Shown here in pieces: positions 7,304 to 14,008 of a DNA stretch of 25,630 nt. Source of the stretch: CAYVAP01 sp964343195 (GTDB lineage Bacteria; Bacteroidota; Bacteroidia; J057); the NCBI GenBank assembly GCA_964343195.1, contig CAYFIR010000099.1, positions 1-25,630 on the forward strand, written 5' to 3'. Positions within the stretch are counted from its first letter, which is position 1, and each line of letters starts with the position of its first letter. The notes under the pieces were generated by a model, which worked only from the letters and a program-made list of their open reading frames with translations, was not told where the DNA came from and made no database searches. Made by a program: the position numbers and the translations under genes.

Positions 7304-9709
7304 TCAGAAGGTTACATTATAAACAATAGCTGGAAAGGCCACTCCCAGGACCGATAGCTTAAATGGGCGCGGGATCACAGAGCTGGAAGGCCGTTGGAAA
7401 AAGAAAGAATAGGCATTTTCGCGTCCCAGGACATTGTAGACCGAGATGACCAATTCATCGTCATAGCGTTTCGCCAATTGAGTGATGGTCAGGGAGGCAT
7501 CCAGCCTCAGGTAGGGTGTGATGCGGTCAGAGTTTCTGGGGCCGAAATCTCCAACGGCATTCGGACCCAGGTAGTAGCTGCCGACAAGTGGCGTATAGGG
7601 ACGTCCGCTGCGGTAAACCCCATTGATTGCGAAAAATGCTTTTGGCCCGGAACGATACCGGAGCAGAATGTCCACCTGATGGGGCTGGTCATAGTTGGCA
7701 GGGAACCAGGCTCCCCCATTGATTTGCACCTCCGGATAGGGCGAAACACTCTGGTTCAGTGCCCTCACGTAGGCATAGCTCACCCGCCCGGTCAGGCGTC
7801 CCCGAACCCGTTGCAGGGAAAACTCCCCGCCATAGGCCTGACCTCTTGCCGGGACGGTCTGTTCTGCCAGGTACTGTGCCCCCAGCAATTCGGCAAAGTC
7901 CCGATACTCGAGTATCCCTGCGATCTGCTTGTAAAAGCCTTCTATGGAAAGCTCCCAACGATATCCTCCCCATTGCTGCAGCCACCCCAGGGTATACTGG
8001 TCCGCTACCTGTGGAGGAGCATAATCTGTCGCTACCAACCAAAGGTCTATCGGTGTTGGGGCGGCGGTGTTGGATATCAAATGGGCAAACTGGCGCATCC
8101 GGTGATATGAAGCTCGCAGGGCAGTGGTCTCAAAGGGTTTGTAGCGAACAGAGATCCGGGGTTCAAATCCCCCATACTGGCTCACGATACTTCCAGCGGC
8201 TTCTGTTATGCTGTCCAACCGGGTAAGGGGTGACGGAGCGAAGCCAGTCGCATAGGTGAAGCCTTTTTCAGGCCCTAATTGCCCGTAGCGGACATATCGC
8301 AGGCCAAGGGAGACTGCCCATTTGTCTGTGAGGCTCCATTCATCCTCGACGAAGAACGCTACTTCCAGCCCCTGTGGACGATCTACCAGCGTCGGGGGTA
8401 TGTCCAGCGTATCATTTTCCACACGCAACTCCTCGGTCAGACCACGGGTGTATTGCCAGTTAAAACCGGTTCGAACCTGATGCTTTTCAGAAAACCAGAA
8501 AAGCTGGGCTCTGCCAGGAAGGTAAGTCAGCCCATTGTTGATCGACTGAGGAGGAGTAGCCCGCAACTCTTCGAAGGACTTGGTATACTGACCTATGTGC
8601 TGGCTGACCTGAATAAGCAGATTCTCTGACAGGATGCCATTGTAATCCAGGCTGGCCACACGGGTCTGGTACTGGTAGTTGAAGCGGTTGCCTATCTGGA
8701 TGAAGTCCCGTGTGGCATAAACCGCAGCCCCCAGTCGATGGTTATCCGAAAGGTTGTGATTTACGCGAAAATGCCCCTCCTGAAAGTTGGCAGCGCTGTT
8801 GTTAACCGTAGGAATATCGTCAAAGAAGCTCAGCAGCCAATCCAGGTATCCACCTCGAAGGCCGAGCATTACATGAGTCTGGTCCCCAATCGGTCCCTGA
8901 ACGGCGGCCCTTCCGGATATAGGCCCCAACCCGACCTTCACCTGAAAGGTATCGAGCGGCAGAGGCCCACTTTCCACCTCCAGCACCGAGGCTAGTCTTC
9001 CCCCATGTCGGGCCGGCACATGGCCCTTGAACAGGCTGTAGCCCTGAACCAGATCAGGATGAAATGCAGAAATAAATCCCAGTAAATGTGTGGGGTTGTA
9101 CAGGGGGGCCCCATCAAGCAGCACCAGATTCTGATCAATGTTTCCGCCACGCACATTGAATCCCGCCGAACCTTCCCCTACCTGGCTGACACCTGGCAGC
9201 CACTGAAGGCTGTTCACCACATCAACTTCCCCCATCAATGCAGGCTGCAACCTGATGTCTTCGATGCTGAGTCGCTCGACCCCGGAGGTTACCTCGTTAA
9301 CCTTCTCCTCGCGGGCATATGCCTCCAGGACTACTTCCTCCAGTTCTTTGGAGGGATAATCCATGCGGATGTTGAGGTTGCCAGAGCGAAAAATGCTTAA
9401 CTCAAATGTCAGCGGCGCCATATCGGGGTGCTCCACTTCCATCTGGTAGGTACCGGGAAAGAGCAAGAGTTGATATTGCCCGACATCATTGGTTTTCATG
9501 GCTGCTCCAAAGCCAGAAGGCCTGATGGCGGCACCAGAAAGAGGATCACCCGTTGTCACAGCCGTGACCCGTCCGGATAGGATAACCTGGGCCAGAGAGT
9601 CGTCCCCGGCCTCCCCTATCGAGTGAACCGTATTACGAGGGGTAACCTGGGCCCATCCCGTCAGGGAGAATACCAGGAAAAGGAGTAGGAAGTAGTAGTT
9701 TTTGTGCAA
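7304..9709 (-). CDS. TonB-dependent outer-membrane receptor with carboxypeptidase-like N-terminal domain
   Basis: The 801-residue protein is an outer-membrane active-transport receptor. It has a signal peptide (residues 1-20, ending LTGWAQ), a CarboxypepD_reg-like beta-sandwich (about 43-110: LSGRVTAVTTGDPLSGAAI, NDVGQYQLLLFPGTY), a plug domain (about 145-235, with SLQWLPGV, GFNVRGGNIDQNLVLLDGAP and HGGRLASVLEV), and a beta-barrel ending in the aromatic residue of IVYNVTF. The start codon is TTG at 9707-9709; no in-frame ATG exists nearby upstream, and the TTG gives a perfect signal peptide. It forms an operon with the DUF4249 lipoprotein (5-base gap). No anti-sigma or sigma gene is next to it, so regulation by cell-surface signalling is not indicated. 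Substrate unknown; plug and barrel sequence do not identify it. Confidence 0.93.
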   Translation of the reverse strand: MHKNYYFLLLFLVFSLTGWAQVTPRNTVHSIGEAGDDSLAQVILSGRVTAVTTGDPLSGAAIRPSGFGAAMKTNDVGQYQLLLFPGTYQMEVEHPDMAPLTFELSIFRSGNLNIRMDYPSKELEEVVLEAYAREEKVNEVTSGVERLSIEDIRLQPALMGEVDVVNSLQWLPGVSQVGEGSAGFNVRGGNIDQNLVLLDGAPLYNPTHLLGFISAFHPDLVQGYSLFKGHVPARHGGRLASVLEVESGPLPLDTFQVKVGLGPISGRAAVQGPIGDQTHVMLGLRGGYLDWLLSFFDDIPTVNNSAANFQEGHFRVNHNLSDNHRLGAAVYATRDFIQIGNRFNYQYQTRVASLDYNGILSENLLIQVSQHIGQYTKSFEELRATPPQSINNGLTYLPGRAQLFWFSEKHQVRTGFNWQYTRGLTEELRVENDTLDIPPTLVDRPQGLEVAFFVEDEWSLTDKWAVSLGLRYVRYGQLGPEKGFTYATGFAPSPLTRLDSITEAAGSIVSQYGGFEPRISVRYKPFETTALRASYHRMRQFAHLISNTAAPTPIDLWLVATDYAPPQVADQYTLGWLQQWGGYRWELSIEGFYKQIAGILEYRDFAELLGAQYLAEQTVPARGQAYGGEFSLQRVRGRLTGRVSYAYVRALNQSVSPYPEVQINGGAWFPANYDQPHQVDILLRYRSGPKAFFAINGVYRSGRPYTPLVGSYYLGPNAVGDFGPRNSDRITPYLRLDASLTITQLAKRYDDELVISVYNVLGRENAYSFFFQRPSSSVIPRPFKLSVLGVAFPAIVYNVTF

Positions 9710-9795
9710 AATCTGGTAGTAGAATGGGAAATTAATATTTCCAGCAGTCGGGAAAAAGCCATTCCGTATGGGAGAGCGAGTCCGTCGCCCTGATG

Positions 9796-10806
9796 TTATT
9801 CCTTGGGACCATCTCCATTTTCCTTCTCCTCTACCGTTTTATCCGCCGGATTTTCTCCTTTGGTCCTGAGCTTGAGTCCTGGCTTCTTTTTGATGGGTGG
9901 CTTGGGGGAAGGTTCGGGTGAACCGTCTGGTTCCGAATCCGTTTTTGTTTTGAGCTTGAGACCCGGCTTCCTTTTGATGGGAGGCTTGGGGGAAGGTTCG
10001 GATGAACCGCCTGATTCCGAATCCGTTTTTGTTTTGAGCTTGAGACCCGGTTTCTTTTTGATAGGTGGCCTGGAAGCTTCCTCCCCTTCATTTTCAGCAG
10101 ATTTGGTTTTCAGGCTCACCCCCTTCTTTGTTTTTAGAGCGGGTTTCTTCGTCGCAGCTGAATCTCCTTTTGTCTTGAGCGAAAGGCCTGGTTTGGTTTT
10201 AAGGCCAGGTTTGGCAGGGGTTGCTTTTTCCTCTGCTTTTTTCTCTTCTGCTGCCTTTGCTTTCGCGATCTTGATGAGGTCCAGCTCCTTTTCTTTTTCC
10301 GCAGCTTCCTCCGGGCTCAGCATCCCAAAGTGGTAGATGAAATTGTCCCGGTCAAATTCGCTGTAGTCGTACACCTTGGTCATGGTCAGGCACTCGGTGG
10401 GACAGACCGTGGTGCAGAGGCCGCAGTAGCAGCACTTGGCCATGTCGATATCAAACCTGGCCAAGTGTAGCCTCTTCTTCGAACCATCAGAAGTATGCCC
10501 CAGGTCTTCGGTGGCCTTGATTCCCTTGATGTCGATGCAGTCCACCGGACAGATACGGGCACATTTGTCGCATACGATGCAATCCTCCGATTCCATAAAA
10601 AGCCGATATCGGCCCACATCCGGCACCGGAATCTGCTCCATGGGATACTGAATGGTTACCGCATCATCGGCCCGTGCAAAATATTCATCCGACTCGATCC
10701 CTAATGCTCCACGGCTTTTGTGCCCCTTTTTCAGGTGCCGAAAGCTCTCCTGCAACCCGGTTTTCAGGGTTTTGAAGGATTGCTCTATGTCTTCGAAGTA
10801 TGCCAT
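9796..10806 (-). CDS. nuoI: NADH-quinone oxidoreductase subunit I with long lysine-rich repeat tail
   Basis: NuoI carries the two 4Fe-4S clusters (N6a, N6b) that pass electrons through the peripheral arm of complex I. Both ferredoxin motifs are intact: C76-x2-C79-x2-C82-x3-C86-P and C125-x2-C128-x2-C131-x3-C135-P. The region up to about residue 165 is ordinary NuoI. Beyond it comes an additional tail of about 170 residues: an alanine/lysine/glutamate-rich helix (167-195), then repeated KPGLKLKTK-type motifs, including a 28-residue repeat present twice in full (247-274, 275-302) and once in part. Typical NuoI proteins have 160-200 residues. The tail has no cysteines and is strongly basic, and probably disordered. 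It follows nuoH after 146 bases. The nuoI start ATG is at 10804-10806. Confidence 0.94.
   Translation of the reverse strand: MAYFEDIEQSFKTLKTGLQESFRHLKKGHKSRGALGIESDEYFARADDAVTIQYPMEQIPVPDVGRYRLFMESEDCIVCDKCARICPVDCIDIKGIKATEDLGHTSDGSKKRLHLARFDIDMAKCCYCGLCTTVCPTECLTMTKVYDYSEFDRDNFIYHFGMLSPEEAAEKEKELDLIKIAKAKAAEEKKAEEKATPAKPGLKTKPGLSLKTKGDSAATKKPALKTKKGVSLKTKSAENEGEEASRPPIKKKPGLKLKTKTDSESGGSSEPSPKPPIKRKPGLKLKTKTDSEPDGSPEPSPKPPIKKKPGLKLRTKGENPADKTVEEKENGDGPKE
9859..10068. repeat. 84-bp tandem repeat inside nuoI
   Basis: Two full 84-bp units (9985-10068 and 9901-9984) and half of a third encode PPIKKKPGLKLKTK followed by an acidic/serine-proline linker. The copies differ at scattered bases, mostly in the linker. 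Because 84 is a multiple of three, copy-number change would keep the frame. Confidence 0.9.
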
Positions 10807-10878
10807 TTAGTCATTGTTCAGTAATCAAGGCTCATTGATCAATAAAAAATTGGGAGCGAGAGCAGTTGGTAAAAGGCA

Positions 10879-10919
10879 AGAAGTCAGAATCTTTGCTTCT
10901 TATCTCGCTTCTGACTTCT
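10879..10919. repeat. Inverted repeat between nuoH and nuoI
   Basis: Perfect 11-base arms AGAAGTCAGAA (10879-10889) and TTCTGACTTCT (10909-10919) enclose 19 bases. It lies in the 146-bp gap inside the nuoH-nuoI pair. There is no T-run on the minus strand, so it is more likely a processing or stability hairpin, or a dispersed repeat, than a terminator. Confidence 0.6.
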
Positions 10920-10952
10920 CGCAGTGAAACGGTCTCTTCTCCCACAGCGGTC

Positions 10953-12080
10953 TCACAAAGTCCCATACACCTCCCACAATTTCCAGACTCCGCTAATCAG
11001 AAACAGGACAAATGCGGTGGGGGTCAGCACTTTCCAGCCCACAAACATCAGTTGGTCCACTCGTACACGGGGATAGGTCCAGCGAATCCACATCATGACA
11101 GCTACTCCCAGCAGAGCTTTACTCAACAACCAGAAGCTTCCCCACAGTGCCCCAGCGATAGAACCGGCTGGTCCTGAGGTCCACTGGGCCAGTGGAATGG
11201 AAACGGCTTCCCCAATCTGAATGTTGGGCAAAATGGTATTCCACCCTCCCAGGAAGATTACGGCAGCCAGTACACTCACGACCATCATTTTCCCGTACTC
11301 TGACAGCATCACCAGGGCGAATCTGAATCCACTGTATTCTACGTGGTAGCCAGACACCAGCTCGGATTCTGCTTCCGGGATGTCAAATGGAGCCCGATTG
11401 GACTCAGCCAGCCCCGCGATAAAATACACCAGCAATCCAATGAGCAGGTGGGGATAACGGACCACAGACCAACCCAGGAAGCCTCCAACGGCTGTCACAT
11501 CCCATGCTCCAAACAGGTAAATGGGTTCTTCGCTGTAAATCCCCTGCTGCATCGTGATGTCCTGCAGGCTTAGCGAGCCAAACATCATGACGGCACTCAA
11601 CAGGGTGATCGCCGCCGGAATCTCATACGAAACAATCTGAGCTACGGAACGGCCAGCCCCCAGGAGAGCGTATTTGTTATTGGCTCCCCAACCAGCCATC
11701 AGGAGCCCTATTACGTCCACGGCCATGATGCCCATGATGTAGAGCAGCCCAACACTGGTCTCGCTGCCGACAAGGCCAGGAGCAAGTGGCAATGCCGCAT
11801 AAGCCGCAAAAATCGCCACAAAAATAATCCCCGGAGCTAATACAAACAGCCACCTATCGGCGGAAAGAGGGGTAATCTGTTCCTTCAACACCAGTTTCAA
11901 CACATCAGCCAGGGTCTGAAACAGCCCGAAAGGTCCGGTTTCCATTGGCCCCAACCGGTCCTGTATGAAAGCCGATATCTTTCGTTCTGCGTACACCGCC
12001 GCCAGGGCAAACACTGCTACGAAGACCAGCGTCAGGCCAACGTACAGAAGAGTAGAAGCAGGTATGAGCAGAATTTGCAT
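10953..12080 (-). CDS. nuoH: NADH-quinone oxidoreductase subunit H
   Basis: NuoH is the integral membrane subunit of complex I that forms most of the quinone-binding chamber and links the peripheral arm to the proton-pumping arm. The 375-residue protein has about eight hydrophobic helices. It shows the family signatures AVYAERKISAFIQDRLGP (from about residue 28) and AESNRAPFDIPEAESELVSG (about 225-245), plus the following EYSG loop. It is a bit longer than the common 320-340 residues. Its only nuo neighbour here is nuoI downstream; dps lies upstream behind a terminator. The start ATG at 12078-12080 lies only four bases from a -7-like box, so the mRNA may be leaderless. Confidence 0.97.
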   Translation of the reverse strand: MQILLIPASTLLYVGLTLVFVAVFALAAVYAERKISAFIQDRLGPMETGPFGLFQTLADVLKLVLKEQITPLSADRWLFVLAPGIIFVAIFAAYAALPLAPGLVGSETSVGLLYIMGIMAVDVIGLLMAGWGANNKYALLGAGRSVAQIVSYEIPAAITLLSAVMMFGSLSLQDITMQQGIYSEEPIYLFGAWDVTAVGGFLGWSVVRYPHLLIGLLVYFIAGLAESNRAPFDIPEAESELVSGYHVEYSGFRFALVMLSEYGKMMVVSVLAAVIFLGGWNTILPNIQIGEAVSIPLAQWTSGPAGSIAGALWGSFWLLSKALLGVAVMMWIRWTYPRVRVDQLMFVGWKVLTPTAFVLFLISGVWKLWEVYGTL

Positions 12081-12084
12081 GGCT

Positions 12085-12115
12085 TAAAGGTACGAAGTTG
12101 TCCCTATCCGGCAAG
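12085..12115 (-). promoter_or_regulatory. Candidate nuoH promoter
   Basis: On the minus strand CTTG (12112-12115) is followed after 19 bases by TACCTTTA (12085-12092), one mismatch each from TTTG and TAnnTTTG. It lies between the dps terminator and the nuoH start codon. Transcription would begin at or within a few bases of the ATG. Confidence 0.45.
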
Positions 12116-12138
12116 CATTGAACCAACCCCTAACAAGC

Positions 12139-12168
12139 AAAAAGGCTGCATGGAAAATCCACGCAGCC
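12139..12168 (-). terminator. Intrinsic terminator of dps
   Basis: Read on the minus strand, GGCTGC-G-TGGA pairs with TCCA-T-GCAGCC around a TTT loop, with one G-T pair, and is followed by TTTTT. It starts 26 bases beyond the dps stop codon and separates dps from nuoH. Confidence 0.85.
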
Positions 12169-12193
12169 CCGCTATGAACTATTCTACTTACTC

Positions 12194-12736
12194 CTACTTC
12201 AGGAAGGCTCCCATCATCCAGCTGTTTTTCTCCAGGCCACGGATCAACTCTGTAGCCATGTCAGCAGTTCCTTCATCATCGGCCTGGGAGGCAGTCTCAA
12301 CGACCTTGCGCAGGCGACTGATGAGTTGCTGGATATTATGCAGCACCACGCTGACAGCTTCCCGGGCATCCCCTACGTTTTCTGCAGCATCTATGTCACT
12401 GTGGTCCAAATAGGCCTGATAGCTGTGCAGGGGTGTTCCGCCCAGGATGAGTACACGCTCAGCAATCATATCGATATTATCAGCAGCGGCAGTGTATAGC
12501 TCTTCGAATTTTGCATGGAGGGTGAAGAAGTTTTCGCCCTGGATGTTCCAGTGCAATCCACGAAGATTCTGATAGTAAACCTGATATTCTGACAAGAGGA
12601 AATTTACTTCCCTGACAGCCTGCTCAATGCTTGTCTTTTCAAGTCCAATGCGATTCAGCGTACTGTTTTCGGGTGTTTTTACTGTAGTATTCAAAGTATT
12701 CTGGGTTTGTGATAATGTATCTAAAAAAGCTTCCAA
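12194..12736 (-). CDS. dps: Dps family DNA-protecting ferritin-like protein
   Basis: Dps forms a 12-subunit shell that oxidises and stores iron and protects DNA under oxidative stress and starvation. The ferroxidase residues are present with the correct spacing: H62 (in LHWN), H74, E78 (Asp in some family members), D89 and E93 (DNIDMIAERV), followed by the conserved LGGTPLHS. The body from STLNRIGLEK onward is typical of Bacteroidota Dps. The start is uncertain: there is no in-frame ATG near the N-terminus. The longest frame begins at a TTG (12734-12736) and gives a 25-residue extension. A second TTG at 12692-12694 would give MNTTVKTPENSTLNRIGL, closer to the usual length. Neither has a Shine-Dalgarno. 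The gene is alone on its transcript, ended by the terminator at 12139-12168; tsaD lies 93 bases upstream on the same strand. Confidence 0.95.
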   Translation of the reverse strand: MEAFLDTLSQTQNTLNTTVKTPENSTLNRIGLEKTSIEQAVREVNFLLSEYQVYYQNLRGLHWNIQGENFFTLHAKFEELYTAAADNIDMIAERVLILGGTPLHSYQAYLDHSDIDAAENVGDAREAVSVVLHNIQQLISRLRKVVETASQADDEGTADMATELIRGLEKNSWMMGAFLK

Positions 12737-12829
12737 ATTCGCTATTCGAAATTCGTAACAAATCAGATTGGTTACTTGTCCGAAATGCGAACTTTGTACA
12801 TTACCATAACCTCATAGGAGCCAAATTGT

Positions 12830-13840
12830 TTAGACCCCGGCGATCCCTCCCCGTGTGTAGGGAGCCACTTTTGAATCCACAAAATCCTGTTCCTGGTACT
12901 GAAAATATCCAGCGATCCCGATCATGGCTGCATTATCGGTTGTGTAGGCCAATGGCGGAATGTGGGACTTAATCCCACGTTTTTGGCAAAAATCCTCGAA
13001 CCGACTTCTTAGCTCCCGATTGGCGGAAACGCCACCAGCGATTGCGAGGTGTTTTACGGGATGCTGCTCAATGGCTACGGCCAGTTTGCCCAGCAGGATG
13101 TCAACGATTTTTCCCTGATAGGAAGCCGCCAGGTCCTCGCGGTTTTGTTCGATGAAATCCGGATTTTCCTTCAGGCCATCCTGGAGGAGGTACAAAAGCG
13201 AGGTTTTCAGTCCGCTATAACTGAATTCAAGCGGGCCCACCGAAGGGGAGGGAAACGAAAACGCATCGCGATTTCCCTCCGCCGCCAGGCGGTCGATGTG
13301 TGGACCACCGGGATAGGGAAGCCCCATGAGTTTGGCGGCCTTGTCAAAGGCTTCACCCGCAGCGTCGTCTATTGTTTCACCTAACAGCACCATGTCAAGT
13401 GAGCCACGCACCAGGATCAGTTGGGTATGCCCGCCCGATACGGTGAGGCAGATAAAGGGGAATTCGGGAGGTGCTGGCAGGAGGAAATTTGCGAGGACAT
13501 GGGCACGCATGTGGTTAACCGAAATGAGGGGTACCCCCAGGCCATAGGCCAGCGATTTGGCGAAGCAGGTACCTACCAGCAAGGCTCCCATCAGTCCGGG
13601 TCCCTGGGTAAAGGCAATGGCATCCAATTGGCTACGATCCGTATCGGCTTCACGCAGGGCTTTGTCCACCACCCGCACGATCTGCTGCTGATGAAGTCTA
13701 GAGGCTAACTCGGGAATGACGCCTCCGTATTCGCTGTGATCCAGTTGAGAACTGATCACATTGCTCCTGACCTCGGTATCATAGAGGACTGCCGCCGAGG
13801 TTTCATCGCAGGAAGACTCTATCGCCAAAATTCTTGTCAT
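12830..13840 (-). CDS. tsaD: tRNA N6-threonylcarbamoyladenosine transferase TsaD
   Basis: TsaD transfers the threonylcarbamoyl group from threonylcarbamoyl-AMP to A37 of tRNAs reading ANN codons, working with TsaB and TsaE. The 336-residue protein has the normal length and the ASKHA fold: ILAIESSCDETSAAV (residues 4-18), the metal-binding H110-x3-H114 of SVNHMRAH, TVSGGHTQL, the GEAFDKAAKLMGL segment, IAGGVSANRELR, and DNAAMIG near the end with the third metal ligand. Neither TsaB nor TsaE is in the window. It is divergent from tamB. The start ATG is at 13838-13840, with a perfect -7 box at 13942-13949 upstream. Identification is secure. Confidence 0.98.
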   Translation of the reverse strand: MTRILAIESSCDETSAAVLYDTEVRSNVISSQLDHSEYGGVIPELASRLHQQQIVRVVDKALREADTDRSQLDAIAFTQGPGLMGALLVGTCFAKSLAYGLGVPLISVNHMRAHVLANFLLPAPPEFPFICLTVSGGHTQLILVRGSLDMVLLGETIDDAAGEAFDKAAKLMGLPYPGGPHIDRLAAEGNRDAFSFPSPSVGPLEFSYSGLKTSLLYLLQDGLKENPDFIEQNREDLAASYQGKIVDILLGKLAVAIEQHPVKHLAIAGGVSANRELRSRFEDFCQKRGIKSHIPPLAYTTDNAAMIGIAGYFQYQEQDFVDSKVAPYTRGGIAGV

Positions 13841-13941
13841 AACTTCTCGTTATCAATCCGAGCTTTTCACTTCTGATGTGCAACCATCCTCCTACACATC
13901 TAGTTGATCAGTGAGTGGCCACCATTATTTTCTATAATCCA

Positions 13942-13949
13942 CAAAAATA
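13942..13949 (-). promoter_or_regulatory. Candidate -7 box of tsaD
   Basis: The minus strand reads TATTTTTG, a perfect TAnnTTTG, inside TATTTTTGTGG, the same 11 bases as at the trmB promoter. A TTTG lies 12 bases upstream, too close for the usual -33, so only the -7 box is supported. Confidence 0.4.
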
Positions 13950-13970
13950 ACATACATAACTCAAAGGAAT

Positions 13971-14002
13971 GTTGTAGCACTGGCATCCAACCGATAATTT
14001 TG
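13971..14002 (+). promoter_or_regulatory. Candidate tamB promoter
   Basis: GTTG (13971-13974), 20 bases, then TAATTTTG (13995-14002): a perfect -7 box and a one-mismatch -33. The box ends six bases before the tamB ATG, so the transcript would have almost no leader. Confidence 0.5.
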
Positions 14003-14008
14003 AGCTGA

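Noticed and set aside
9803..10336. 177-codon plus-strand frame with Ser/Pro/Phe repeats
   Set aside because: It is the antisense of the repeat tail of nuoI; the repeats are explained by the 84-bp units.
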